64,000 nt of DNA, taken from contig NZ_JACJGM010000027.1 in assembly GCF_015024225.1 (NCBI RefSeq), positions 34,349-98,348 of the forward strand, read 5' to 3'. A program made the position numbers and the translations under genes. The notes under the pieces are model-generated. The model saw nothing but the letters and a program-made list of their open reading frames with translations. It was not told the DNA's origin and did not search any database. This stretch comes from Nocardioides lijunqiniae (GTDB lineage Bacteria > Actinomycetota > Actinomycetes > Propionibacteriales > Nocardioidaceae). Of this stretch, positions 26,620 to 35,307 are shown piece after piece (positions within the stretch are counted from its first letter, which is position 1; the number at the start of each line of letters is the position of its first letter).

Positions 26620-26735
26620 GCCGTCCGACACCGGGGAAAAAGCCGGCGCCGGGAGTTGGCGTGGGCCGGTGGGAGGACTAACCTCGTCCCTTCAAGCACC
26701 CGTGGAAGTGGGCCACCAGGTCCGCGCGGGTGCTG

Positions 26736-26889
26736 CGTCGAGTTTCGGAGCCTCTTCGGGAGGCTCCGGGAGCCGGGGAACCAACTCTTCTGGGGTGAAT
26801 CCCTCGCAAGGCGTCGCGCGCAGGTGCGGCGAGGAGCGGGGGTAGGGCGCGTCGTGCCCGAATCCGTCAGCTCACCCGGTAGGCGTACG
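26736..26889 (+). promoter_or_regulatory. c-di-AMP riboswitch (ydaO/yuaA class)
   Basis: The leader contains the hallmark blocks of the class in order: a GC hairpin with ggagcctcttcgggaggctc, then gccggggaacca, then ggggtgaatccc, then gggtagggcg, then gcccgaatccgtcagctc and ggtaggcg. Known members bind c-di-AMP and usually turn expression off; in Actinobacteria they commonly precede NlpC/P60 or Rpf-type cell-wall hydrolases. The switch ends about 25 nt before the GTG at 26914, so control may be by ribosome access or by early termination. Exact P1 borders are estimated. Confidence 0.92.
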
Positions 26890-26913
26890 ACACCCAAGGG
26901 AGACCGCCCGCAC

Positions 26914-27888
26914 GTGCGGAAGCGACTCATCACTGCCCTGACCGGGCTGGCCCTGGCCGCCACGATCGGGCTCATCCCCTCCACCACGGCCTACGCCGAC
27001 CCCGACATCGACACCGTGCAGGCGCGCGTCGACCGCCTGTACCACGAGGCCGAGCAGGCCTCGGAGCGCTACAACGACGCCAAGATCGAGCTCGAGGCGC
27101 TCCAGGGTGACGTGGCCTCGCTGCGCGCCGACCAGGAGCGTCAGGACGAAGCGCTGGGCAAGGTGCGCGAGCAGGTCGCCGACGCGATGGTCAGCCAGTA
27201 CCAGGGCCAGGGCATCTCGGCCGTCGGCGAGGTCATCGTCTCCGACGACCCCGGCGCCTTCCTCTCCCAGCTCACGACCATGTCGTCCTACCAGGACCAC
27301 CAGGACGCGCTGCTCGGCGACTACGCCGACGAGGTCGAGGCGCTCGACATCCGCGAGGCCGCGACGGCTCGCCGGGTCAAGCAGGTCAGCTCCGTGGAGT
27401 CGCGTCTCAAGGACGAGAAGACCACGATCGACGACAAGCTCGAGGAGGCCGAGTCGCTGCTGGGCCGCCTCAAGGACGAGGAGCGCGCCGAGATCCTGTC
27501 GCGCGGCGGGACGACCGTCCCCTCCGACGTGCCGGCCTCCGGTCGCGCCGCTGCCGCCGTCCAGTACGCCATGGCTCAGGTCGGCGACTCCTACGTCTAC
27601 GGCGCCGCGGGCCCCAACGCCTTCGACTGCTCCGGCCTCACGATGATGGCCTGGGCGCAGGCCGGTGTCGGCCTGCCGCACTCCTCGAGCGCGCAGTACA
27701 GCTCGGGTGCCCGGGTCGCCGAGAGCGACCTGCAGGCCGGTGACCTGGTCTTCTACTACAGCCCGATCAGCCACGTCGGCATGTACATCGGCAACGGCCT
27801 GATCGTGCACGCCGCCAACCCCGGCGCGGGCGTGAAGGTCTCCAACCTGCACGAGATGCCCTACGTCGGCGCGGTCCGCCCTGGCTGA
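26914..27888 (+). CDS. Secreted NlpC/P60 peptidoglycan hydrolase
   Basis: The 324-residue protein has a signal peptide (cut near ALA/YADP, about residue 28), a coiled-coil region (about 35-195) and a C-terminal NlpC/P60 domain with Cys239 in NAFDCSGLTMMAWAQAG, His287 in ISHVGMYIG and His299 in IVHAANPG. This is the RipA/RipC-like plan: the coiled coil restrains a D-Glu-m-DAP endopeptidase needed for cell separation. GTG start with an aagggagac ribosome site just after the c-di-AMP riboswitch. The M. tuberculosis counterpart by position is Rv2190c. Confidence 0.94.
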   Translation: MRKRLITALTGLALAATIGLIPSTTAYADPDIDTVQARVDRLYHEAEQASERYNDAKIELEALQGDVASLRADQERQDEALGKVREQVADAMVSQYQGQGISAVGEVIVSDDPGAFLSQLTTMSSYQDHQDALLGDYADEVEALDIREAATARRVKQVSSVESRLKDEKTTIDDKLEEAESLLGRLKDEERAEILSRGGTTVPSDVPASGRAAAAVQYAMAQVGDSYVYGAAGPNAFDCSGLTMMAWAQAGVGLPHSSSAQYSSGARVAESDLQAGDLVFYYSPISHVGMYIGNGLIVHAANPGAGVKVSNLHEMPYVGAVRPG

Positions 27889-27925
27889 CCGCCCCAGCAA
27901 CGAGGCCGGCCGTCCACGACTGTGG

Positions 27926-29140
27926 GTGGTCGGCCTCTCGCTGTTCCTGCTGGTGGGCGTCGGCATCCTGACCTGGTCGGTCCTCGACGACGACACCTAC
28001 GTCGTCCCGCCGCCCTCCGCCGGACCCGCCCTCGCACGGCCCGCGGAGGCCGCCCGGTCCCTGCGGCTGCTCGAGCAGGCGGTCGGGTCCGGAGACCCGG
28101 CGCTGGCGGCCGACGCCGCGCCCGAGGGTGACCGGGCCGCCGCCGCCCTGCTGCGGAGCCTGGTCGGCAACGCCCGCGCGCTGCGCGTGCGCGACTTCTC
28201 GCTGCGCTTCCTCGACGTCGCCGGCGGCACCGAGGAGGACACCTGGACCGCCGCGGTCGACGCCACCTGGCGCTTCGCCGGCTTCGACCGCACCTCGGCC
28301 CGCGCGGAGGTGCTCGTGCGCTTCGCCGGCGAGGACGCCGGGATCGTCGCGGTCGGCGGCGCGACGGGGGTCGCGCCGGTGTGGCTCGCCGGCCCGGCGA
28401 CCGTACGGCGCACCCCCGACGTGCTGGTGCTCGTCGCCGGCACCGGCGCCGCGCAGGACGCCGCCGCCCGCGGCTACCTCGCGCGGGGTCGCGACGCGCT
28501 GCCGGTCGTGGGACGCGTGCTGCCGTCCTGGGACGGTCCGCTCGTGATCGAGGTGCCGGCCGGCCCCGGGGAGCTCGACCGGGTCCTGGACGCCGACGCC
28601 GGTGCCTACGCCGGGGTGGCCGCCGTGACCGCGTCGCCGGACGCCACCAGCGCGCCGGGCGTCCCGGTGCACGTGTTCCTCAACCCCGCGGAGTTCGACC
28701 GCCTGCGCCCGCTCGGGGCCCAGGTCGTCATGAGCCACGAGGCGACGCACGTCGCGACCGACGCGACCACGAGCCGGCAGATGCCCCAGTGGCTCGTCGA
28801 GGGCTTCGCCGACTACGTCTCCCTGCGCGACGTCCGCATCCCCGACGCCCGGGCCGCGGCGCAGGTCATCGAGCAGGTGCGCGCCGACGGGCCGCCGCGG
28901 GCGCTGCCCGGCGCGGTGGAGTTCGACGCCTCGACCGGGCACGCCGGCGCCGCCTACGAGTCGGCCTGGATCGCCTGCCGCGTCCTGGTCGAGCGCCGCG
29001 GCGAGGACGCGCTCGTCGACCTGTACGCCGCCGTGCGCGAGGGACAGCCCCTCGCCGACGTGCTCCGCTCGTCGTTCGGCTGGAGCGAGGCGCAGCTGGT
29101 CCGGGCGTGGCGGACCCGCCTGTCAGACTTGGCGGCGTGA
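27926..29140 (+). CDS. Membrane-anchored HEATH-motif metallopeptidase
   Basis: A 404-residue protein with one N-terminal membrane anchor and an extracytoplasmic region. Near residues 271-275 it has the zinc motif HEATH (VMSHEATHVATD) followed by MPQWLVEGFADYVS, the gluzincin arrangement in which the EGFADY glutamate is the third ligand. The middle holds an NTF2-like region. GTG 27926 leaves almost no positive residues before the anchor; the same frame is open from CTG 27881 and would supply an Arg/Pro-rich N-terminus, so the true start may be upstream. The stop overlaps the next start (GTGA). Confidence 0.82.
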   Translation: MVGLSLFLLVGVGILTWSVLDDDTYVVPPPSAGPALARPAEAARSLRLLEQAVGSGDPALAADAAPEGDRAAAALLRSLVGNARALRVRDFSLRFLDVAGGTEEDTWTAAVDATWRFAGFDRTSARAEVLVRFAGEDAGIVAVGGATGVAPVWLAGPATVRRTPDVLVLVAGTGAAQDAAARGYLARGRDALPVVGRVLPSWDGPLVIEVPAGPGELDRVLDADAGAYAGVAAVTASPDATSAPGVPVHVFLNPAEFDRLRPLGAQVVMSHEATHVATDATTSRQMPQWLVEGFADYVSLRDVRIPDARAAAQVIEQVRADGPPRALPGAVEFDASTGHAGAAYESAWIACRVLVERRGEDALVDLYAAVREGQPLADVLRSSFGWSEAQLVRAWRTRLSDLAA

Positions 29141-30399
29141 CCGTCCCCGACCGCCGCGTCGCCCTCGTGACGACCCTCGTGGGACTCGTCGCCTTCGTGG
29201 CCCTCGCCGTGTGGCTCGTCCCGTGGCACCCGGTCCCGGGAGGCGACCTCCGGGCCGCCGACCCCGGGTCCGTCTTCACCCCCGAGCAGCTCGACCGCGC
29301 CGAGGACTTCTCGCGCCAGGCGCGGATCTGGAGCTGGAGCTCCCTCGTGGTCTCGCTCCTCGTGGCGTGCTGGCTCGGCTTCAGCCGGCGCGGCCGCGCG
29401 CTCTTCTCCCGGCTCCCGGGGCGGTGGTGGGTGCAGGTGCCGCTCGCGGTCGCCCTCGTCGAGCTGGTGCGGCGCGTCGTGACCCTGCCGTTCGCGGTGA
29501 TGCTGCGCCGCGAGCGCCTCGACTACGGCCTCACCGAGCAGGCCTGGGGGGCCTGGGCCGTCGACCTGGCCAAGAACGAGCTGCTCACGATCGTCCTGAC
29601 CTCGCTCGGGCTGCTGGCGGTCCTGGCCTGCGTGCGTCGTTGGCAGCGGGCCTGGCCCGCGGTCGCCGGCGCCGGGCTCGCCGTCCTCGTGCTGCTGGGG
29701 TCCTTCGTCTACCCGCTCGTGGTGGAGCCGCTGTTCAACCGCTTCGAGCCGCTGCCCGACGGGAGCCTGCGCACCGCGATCATGCAGCTGGCCGACGAGG
29801 AGGACGTCGCCGTCGACGACGTGCTGGTCGCCGACGCCTCACGCCGTACGACGACGCTGAACGCCTACGTCTCCGGCTTCGGCGGCACCCGACGGGTCGT
29901 GGTCTACGACAACTTGGTCGAGGACCTGCCCCAGGACGAGACGCTGTCGGTGGTCGCCCACGAGCTGGCGCACGCCCGCCACGGCGACGTGGTCATCGGG
30001 TCGCTGCTGGGCGCCTCCGGCGGCCTCCTCGCGGCCGGCCTGCTCTCGCTGGTCCTCGCCCGCGTACGCCGGCGGGGCGGCCCCGGCGTCGGCGACCCGG
30101 CCGTCGTGCCGGTGGTCCTGGCCCTGGTCGCGATCGCGTCGCTGGCGAGCAGCCCGGTGAGCAACACCATCAGCCGCCAGATCGAGACCCGCGCCGACGT
30201 GGAGGCCCTGCGCACCACCCAGAACCCCGACGCGTTCGTCGAGATGCAGACCCAGCTGGGGCTGCGCTCGCTCAACGACCCGAGCCCGCCCGCGTGGAGC
30301 CAGTTCTGGTTCGGCAGCCACCCCACCGCCCTGACCCGCGTCGCCCTGGCGCGGCGCATGGCGGAGCTCGCCGAGGCCCAGCCCGACGACCGGGACTAG
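29137..30399 (+). CDS. M48 family (Ste24-like) membrane metallopeptidase
   Basis: A 420-residue polytopic peptidase with about seven hydrophobic segments, HELAH in VVAHELAHARHGDV, and the third ligand in the SRQIETRADVEAL helix. The long N-terminal membrane part before the catalytic domain resembles CAAX prenyl protease 1/Ste24 more than HtpX. FGSHPTALTRVALA matches the conserved C-terminal loop. It is coupled to the preceding peptidase and lies in the riboswitch operon, suggesting envelope protein turnover. Its stop shares the palindrome CTAG with the stop of the convergent fadD-like gene. Confidence 0.9.
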   Translation: MTVPDRRVALVTTLVGLVAFVALAVWLVPWHPVPGGDLRAADPGSVFTPEQLDRAEDFSRQARIWSWSSLVVSLLVACWLGFSRRGRALFSRLPGRWWVQVPLAVALVELVRRVVTLPFAVMLRRERLDYGLTEQAWGAWAVDLAKNELLTIVLTSLGLLAVLACVRRWQRAWPAVAGAGLAVLVLLGSFVYPLVVEPLFNRFEPLPDGSLRTAIMQLADEEDVAVDDVLVADASRRTTTLNAYVSGFGGTRRVVVYDNLVEDLPQDETLSVVAHELAHARHGDVVIGSLLGASGGLLAAGLLSLVLARVRRRGGPGVGDPAVVPVVLALVAIASLASSPVSNTISRQIETRADVEALRTTQNPDAFVEMQTQLGLRSLNDPSPPAWSQFWFGSHPTALTRVALARRMAELAEAQPDDRD

Positions 30400-32189
30400 G
30401 ACAGGTAGAGCGCCGCGATCTCGTCCTTGCACTCGCGCAGGACGACGTTGCGCTTGAGCTTGAGGCTCGGGGTGAGCTGTCCGCCCTCCTCGGTCCAGTC
30501 GCCGGGCAGGATCACGAACTTGCGGATCGACTCCGCCTTGGAGACCGACTTGTTGGCGTCCTCGACGGCGGCCTCGACCTCCGCGCGCAGGTCCGGGTCG
30601 TCGACGTGCTGGGCGATGGTGCCGGTCTTGCCGTGCGCCTCGGCCCACGCCGGGAACGACTCGGGGTCGATCGTGACCAGCGCGCCGATGAACGGCTGCC
30701 GGTCGCCGACGACCATGCACTGGCTGACCAGCAGGTGGGCGCGGATGCGGTCCTCGAGCGGCGCCGGCGCGACGTTCTTGCCGCCGGCGGTCACGAGGAT
30801 CTCCTTCTTGCGACCGGTGATGCGCACGAAGCCCTCGTCGTCGACCTCGCCGACGTCGCCGGTGTGGAACCAGCCGTCGCGCTCGAGCGCCTCGGCCGTG
30901 GCCTCCTCGTTGTCCCAGTAGCCGGCGAAGACCTGGCCGCCGCGGAACAGCAGCTCGCCGTCGTCAGCGACGCGCACCGACGTGCCGGGGATGGGGCGAC
31001 CGACGGTGCCGATCTTGGTGGCACCGGGCACGTTGACGGTGAGGGCGCCGGTGGTCTCGGTGAGCCCGTAGCCCTCCAGGACGTTGAGCCCGATGCCGCG
31101 GTAGAAGTGGCCGAGCCGGTCGCCGAGCGGGGCGCCGCCGGAGACGGCGTAGACGCAGTTGCCGCCCAGGGCGTCGCGGAGCTTGCCGTAGACGAGGCGG
31201 TCGAAGAGGGCGTGCTGGGCGCGGACGGCCAGCGACGCCTTGCCCTTCGCGGAGTCGAGGCCGCGCGAGTGGGCGATCGCCGTCTCGGCGGCGCGGGCGA
31301 AGATCGAGCCCTTGCCGTCGGCGGTGGCCTTCTGCGAGGCGGTGTTGAACACCTTCTCGAAGACGCGGGGGACCGCGAGGATGAACGTCGGGCGGAACTC
31401 CTGCAGGTCCTCGACGAGGTTCTTGATGTCGGCGCTGTGACCCAGCCGGGTGCGTCGCTTGACGGCTCCGACCTGGATGATCCGCGCGAACACGTGGGCC
31501 AGCGGCAGGAAGAGCAGGGTCGAGGAGTCGCCGCCGAACAGGTCGTCGAGCTCGTCGGTGGCCACGCCCAGCTCGAACATGAAGTTGCCGTGGGTGAGCA
31601 TGCAGCCCTTGGGGCGGCCGGTCGTCCCGGACGTGTAGATCAGGGTCGCCAGGTCGAGCGGCGTGGCCGCGGAGCGGCGCTTCTCCAGCTCGTCGTCGGC
31701 GACGTCCTGGCCGAGCCGGCCCAGGACGGTGACGGCGTTGTCGGCGATCGACCACACGTGGTTGAGGTCGTCGAGGCCCGCCCGCACCTCGGCGATGCGG
31801 GCCAGGTGGGCGGGCGTCTCGGCGACGACGGCCTTGGCCCGGGAGTCCTGCAGGATCCAGGCCACCTGGTCGGCGGCGGAGGTCTCGTAGATCGGCACGG
31901 TGACGGCGCCGGCGAACCAGATCGCGTAGTCGAGCAGCGTCCACTCGTAGCGGGTCTTCGAGATCAGCGCGACCCGGTCGCCCGGCTCGATCCCGGAGGC
32001 GACGAGGCCCTTGGCGACCGCGCTGACCTCGCTCAGGAACTGCGCCGCCGTGACGTCGGCCCACCCGGACTCGCCGGGCCGGCTGAAGACCACGGCGTCC
32101 GGCGCCTCGTGGGCGCTGGTCACGACGTCGTCGGTCAGGTTGCCCGTCGTCGGGATCTCGATCGTCAGGGGCGTGGAGAACTCCCGCAC
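30396..32189 (-). CDS. Long-chain fatty-acid CoA ligase (FadD15-like)
   Basis: The 597-residue AMP-forming ligase activates fatty acids to acyl-CoA. The ATP P-loop is LIYTSGTTGRPKGCMLTHGN, the YGLTETTGA motif and DGWFHTGDVGEVDDEGFVRI adenylate/hinge motifs are intact, and the terminal catalytic region GRKKEILVTAGGKNVAP follows. GTG 32189 has a strong GAGGAGAGAAA ribosome site; the frame runs open far upstream but that stretch is antisense to ArsA-like and ROK genes. Synteny matches M. tuberculosis fadD15 (Rv2187). Confidence 0.95.
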   Translation of the reverse strand: MREFSTPLTIEIPTTGNLTDDVVTSAHEAPDAVVFSRPGESGWADVTAAQFLSEVSAVAKGLVASGIEPGDRVALISKTRYEWTLLDYAIWFAGAVTVPIYETSAADQVAWILQDSRAKAVVAETPAHLARIAEVRAGLDDLNHVWSIADNAVTVLGRLGQDVADDELEKRRSAATPLDLATLIYTSGTTGRPKGCMLTHGNFMFELGVATDELDDLFGGDSSTLLFLPLAHVFARIIQVGAVKRRTRLGHSADIKNLVEDLQEFRPTFILAVPRVFEKVFNTASQKATADGKGSIFARAAETAIAHSRGLDSAKGKASLAVRAQHALFDRLVYGKLRDALGGNCVYAVSGGAPLGDRLGHFYRGIGLNVLEGYGLTETTGALTVNVPGATKIGTVGRPIPGTSVRVADDGELLFRGGQVFAGYWDNEEATAEALERDGWFHTGDVGEVDDEGFVRITGRKKEILVTAGGKNVAPAPLEDRIRAHLLVSQCMVVGDRQPFIGALVTIDPESFPAWAEAHGKTGTIAQHVDDPDLRAEVEAAVEDANKSVSKAESIRKFVILPGDWTEEGGQLTPSLKLKRNVVLRECKDEIAALYLS

Positions 32190-32318
32190 TTTTCTCTCCT
32201 CAGGCTCGCCATGGGGGCGTTGCGGGCAGGTTACCGCCGAGGGGAGGAGGGTCGTCCATCCGGTAGCATCGCGGTTCCGATCCACCCACGCTCCCGGGCG
32301 CCAGCAAGGGGTTCCACG

Positions 32319-32762
32319 ATGGCCGAACAGACCACCTCCTCGATCGTCGTCGACGCGCCTCCCGCGGACGTGATGAGCGTGATCGCCGACTTCGAGGCCT
32401 ACCCCGAGTGGGCCAAGGGCGTCACCGTCGCCGACGTCGTCTCGACGTTCGGCCCGGAGCAGGACGGGCGGGCCGAGCAGGTCTTCTTCAAGCTGGACGT
32501 CTCGCCGATCAAGGACGAGTACACCCTCGCCTACGAGTGGGACGGTGACCGCGAGGTCACCTGGACCCTCGTCGAGGGCAAGATGCTCCGCTCCCTCGAC
32601 GGCGCCTACGTCCTGCGCGACCTGGGCGGCTCGACCGAGGTGACCTACCGCCTCGCCCTCGACGTGAGCATCCCGCTGATCGGCATGCTCAAGCGCAAGG
32701 GCGAGAAGATCCTCATCGACACCGCCCTCAAGGGGTTGAAGAAGCGCGTCGAGTCCCGCTGA
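32319..32762 (+). CDS. SRPBCC (polyketide cyclase/START-like) family protein
   Basis: A 147-residue helix-grip protein starting MAEQTTSSIVVDAPPADVMS, with the FEAYPEWAKGV segment typical of SRPBCC proteins that bind hydrophobic ligands. It is likely a lipid or coenzyme Q/menaquinone-like ligand binder (compare M. tuberculosis Rv2185c, TB16.3), but the ligand is unknown. It lies 4 bp before the ArsA-like gene and begins a run of five closely packed genes ending at 36197. Confidence 0.9.
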   Translation: MAEQTTSSIVVDAPPADVMSVIADFEAYPEWAKGVTVADVVSTFGPEQDGRAEQVFFKLDVSPIKDEYTLAYEWDGDREVTWTLVEGKMLRSLDGAYVLRDLGGSTEVTYRLALDVSIPLIGMLKRKGEKILIDTALKGLKKRVESR

Positions 32763-32765
32763 CTC

Positions 32766-33959
32766 GTGCGCATCCTCCTCTTCACCGGCAAGGGCGGCGT
32801 CGGCAAGTCCACGGTCGCGGCCGGAACCGCCGCCCTGTCCGCGGCAGCCGGTCGGCGCACGCTCGTGCTGTCGACCGACGCCGCCCACTCGCTGGCCGAC
32901 GCGTTCGGCGCGCCCGTGGGCGCGGAGCCCACCGAGGTGGCCGACCGGCTGTTCGTGCAGCAGGTCGACGCGCAGCTGCGCTTCGAGCAGTCGTGGGCCG
33001 AGATCCAGGGCTACCTGCTCAGCGTGCTCGACGTGGCCGGCGTCGACCCGGTGGCCGCCGAGGAGCTGACGGTCATCCCCGGGGCCGAGGAGGTGCTGGC
33101 GCTGCTCGAGCTGCGGCTGCACGCGCTCTCGGGGGAGTGGGACGTGGTCGTCGTCGACTGCGCGCCGACCGCGGAGACGTTGCGGCTGCTGGCGCTGCCG
33201 GAGGCGCTCGGCTGGTACATGCAGCGGGTGCTGCCCACCCAGCGTCGCGTCGTCAAGGCGTTCAAGCCGGTGCTCACCCGCGCGGCCGGGGTGCCGATGC
33301 CCGGTGACGGGCTGTTCGACGCCGTCGAGCGCCTGCACGCCGAGCTCGACGAGGTCCACACCCTGCTGTCGGGGCCGGACGCGAGCGTGCGGCTGGTGCT
33401 GACGCCGGAGGCGGTCGTGCTGGCCGAGGCGCGCCGCTCCTACACCAGCCTGTCGCTCTTCGGCTACCGCGTGGACGGCGTCGTGGCCAACCGGGTCTTC
33501 CCCGCCGAGGGCGCCGACGACTGGCGCGCCGGCTGGGTCGTGGCCCAGGACGCCGTGCTCGCCGAGGTCGACCAGTCGTTCGCCGGCCTGCCCGTGTGGC
33601 GCTCGGAGTACCGGCCCTCGGAGCCGGTCGGCGTCGACGCCCTCCGCACGCTCGCCGCCGAGGTCTACGCCGGCGCCGACCCGTTGGCCGTGCCCACCGG
33701 GAGCGGCCCGTTCCGCGTCGAGCGCACCGGCTCGGGCGCCGTGCTGCACCTCTCGCTGCCCTTCGTCACCCGCGCGGAGGTCGGTCTCGCCAGGAACGGC
33801 GACGAGCTCGTCGTGACCGTGGGGTCGTATCGTCGCCTTCTCACCCTCCCCGCGGGACTCGCGCGACTGCGCGTCGTCGGAGCCCGCGTGGACGAGGGTG
33901 AGCTCCGGGTCCGGTTCGCGGACCCGGCGCACGAGGACGCAACGGAGAAGGTGACGTGA
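32766..33959 (+). CDS. ArsA/Get3-like P-loop ATPase
   Basis: A 397-residue SIMIBI-class ATPase with the deviant Walker A FTGKGGVGKST (residues about 6-16), a switch-like STDAAHSLADAF segment and VVVDCAPTAETLRLL Walker B region. No arsenite-binding cysteine cluster is apparent, so arsenic efflux is unlikely; Get3-like membrane-protein or envelope functions are more plausible. A C-terminal beta-rich extension (about 300-397) resembles the small HSP20-like domain seen in ArsA homologues. GTG start; the stop overlaps the next gene (GTGA). Counterpart by position: Rv2184c. Confidence 0.92.
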   Translation: MRILLFTGKGGVGKSTVAAGTAALSAAAGRRTLVLSTDAAHSLADAFGAPVGAEPTEVADRLFVQQVDAQLRFEQSWAEIQGYLLSVLDVAGVDPVAAEELTVIPGAEEVLALLELRLHALSGEWDVVVVDCAPTAETLRLLALPEALGWYMQRVLPTQRRVVKAFKPVLTRAAGVPMPGDGLFDAVERLHAELDEVHTLLSGPDASVRLVLTPEAVVLAEARRSYTSLSLFGYRVDGVVANRVFPAEGADDWRAGWVVAQDAVLAEVDQSFAGLPVWRSEYRPSEPVGVDALRTLAAEVYAGADPLAVPTGSGPFRVERTGSGAVLHLSLPFVTRAEVGLARNGDELVVTVGSYRRLLTLPAGLARLRVVGARVDEGELRVRFADPAHEDATEKVT

Positions 33960-34369
33960 ACGACCCCCAGGACCGCCCCGGCGGCACCGACGAGCCCGTC
34001 GGCAGCGTCGGCGACGAGGCGGCCAAGCTGTTCGGCGCGCTCGCCGGCTGGGCCACCGAGCACGGCGTCGACCTCGGTCAGGGCCTCGGCGGTCTCGCCG
34101 ACCACGCGGCCGCGGCCGTGAAGGACCTCGACGACCACGTCGCCACCGGCGCGGCCGAGTGCACCTACTGCCCGGTGTGCCGCGCCGTGCACGCCGTACG
34201 GCAGACGAGCCCGGAGGTGCGCGCCCACCTGGCGACCGCCGCCTCCGCCCTGGTGCAGGCGGCCGCCGGCCTCCTCGCCACCCCGGTCCCACCCGACGCC
34301 TCGGGGCGTGCCCAGCAGGTCGAGCGGATCGACCTGGACGACGACCTCGGGTCGGAGGGAGAGTCATGA
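33956..34369 (+). CDS. Hypothetical CxxC protein partnered with ArsA-like ATPase
   Basis: A 137-residue acidic protein coupled at both ends by 4-nt overlaps (GTGA with the ArsA-like gene, ATGA with the ROK kinase). It carries CTYCPVCRAVHAVR near residue 69, a CxxCxxC-like metal or redox site, flanked by Ala-rich helices. By position it corresponds to M. tuberculosis Rv2183c. Function not recognised; constant association with the ATPase suggests a small partner or cofactor-binding subunit. Confidence 0.75.
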   Translation: MNDPQDRPGGTDEPVGSVGDEAAKLFGALAGWATEHGVDLGQGLGGLADHAAAAVKDLDDHVATGAAECTYCPVCRAVHAVRQTSPEVRAHLATAASALVQAAAGLLATPVPPDASGRAQQVERIDLDDDLGSEGES

Positions 34370-35307
34370 GCCTGACGTGCGGCATCGATGTCGGAGGCAC
34401 CAAGATCGCGGGTGCCGTGGTCGACGCCAAGGGGATGATCCTCGAGGAGTCGCGGGTCGAGTCGCCCGCGACCGACCGCGAGGCCATCGAGGCGGCCATC
34501 GCCAGCCTGGTCGCCGACCTGCGCACCCGCCACGAGGTCGAGAGCGTGGGCATCGGCTTCGCCGGCTACGTCGACGCCTCCCGCGCGCGGGTGCTCTTCG
34601 CCCCCAACCTCGCGATGCGCGACCTCGACCTGCGCGCCGAGCTGCAGGAGCACATCGACCTGCCGGTCATCATCGAGAACGACGCCAACGCCGCCGCCTG
34701 GGGCGAGTTCGCCTTCGGCGCCGGCGAGGACGTCGACGACCAGCTGATGGTCACCGTCGGCACCGGCGTCGGCGGCGGGCTGGTGCTCAACGGCGAGCTC
34801 TACCGCGGCGCCTACGGGGTCGCCGCCGAGATCGGCCACCTGCGGGTCGTGCCCGACGGGCACCTGTGCGGCTGCGGCAAGCGCGGCTGCCTCGAGCAGT
34901 ACGGCAGCGGCTCGGCGCTCGTGCGCGACGCCCGGGTCGCGGCCGGGGGCGGCTCGGAGCAGGTGGCGCCGCTGCTGGCGCGCGCCGGCGGCCACCCCGA
35001 CGCGATCACCGGCCCGCTGATCACCGAGGCCGCCCAGGACGGCGACCCGTTCGCGATCGACCTGCTCGCCGCGCTCGCGCAGTGGCTCGGCGGCGGGATC
35101 GCCTCGCTCGCGGCCGTCCTCGACCCGGCGGCGGTCGTCATCGGCGGCGGCGTCAGCGAGGCCGGCGACCTGCTGCTGGACCCGATGCGCGCCGCCTTCG
35201 AGTCCCACCTCAGCGGCTTCGGGCACCACCCGACCGCCGAGATCCGGCTGGCGACCCTGGGCAACAAGGCCGGCGTGATCGGCGCCGCCGACCTGGCTCG
35301 TCGGTGA
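34366..35307 (+). CDS. ROK-family glucokinase
   Basis: The 313-residue kinase shows the ATP motif CGIDVGGTKIAGAVVD, the catalytic IENDANAAAWGE region with the Asp base, the zinc-type motif CGCGKRGCLEQYGSG and VIGGGVSEAGDLLL. In Streptomyces glkA lies in a comparable region, so glucose phosphorylation is likely. ATG overlaps the previous stop and its own stop overlaps the next ROK gene (GTGA). Confidence 0.92.
   Translation: MSLTCGIDVGGTKIAGAVVDAKGMILEESRVESPATDREAIEAAIASLVADLRTRHEVESVGIGFAGYVDASRARVLFAPNLAMRDLDLRAELQEHIDLPVIIENDANAAAWGEFAFGAGEDVDDQLMVTVGTGVGGGLVLNGELYRGAYGVAAEIGHLRVVPDGHLCGCGKRGCLEQYGSGSALVRDARVAAGGGSEQVAPLLARAGGHPDAITGPLITEAAQDGDPFAIDLLAALAQWLGGGIASLAAVLDPAAVVIGGGVSEAGDLLLDPMRAAFESHLSGFGHHPTAEIRLATLGNKAGVIGAADLARR

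Noticed and set aside
26656..26913. Extended N-terminus of the NlpC/P60 protein
   Set aside because: The extension covers the c-di-AMP riboswitch and would bury the signal peptide; GTG 26914 has its own ribosome site.
32190..34553. Upstream extension of the fadD-like frame
   Set aside because: The extension runs antisense through the SRPBCC, ArsA-like and CxxC genes. GTG 32189 has a strong ribosome site and gives the normal family length.
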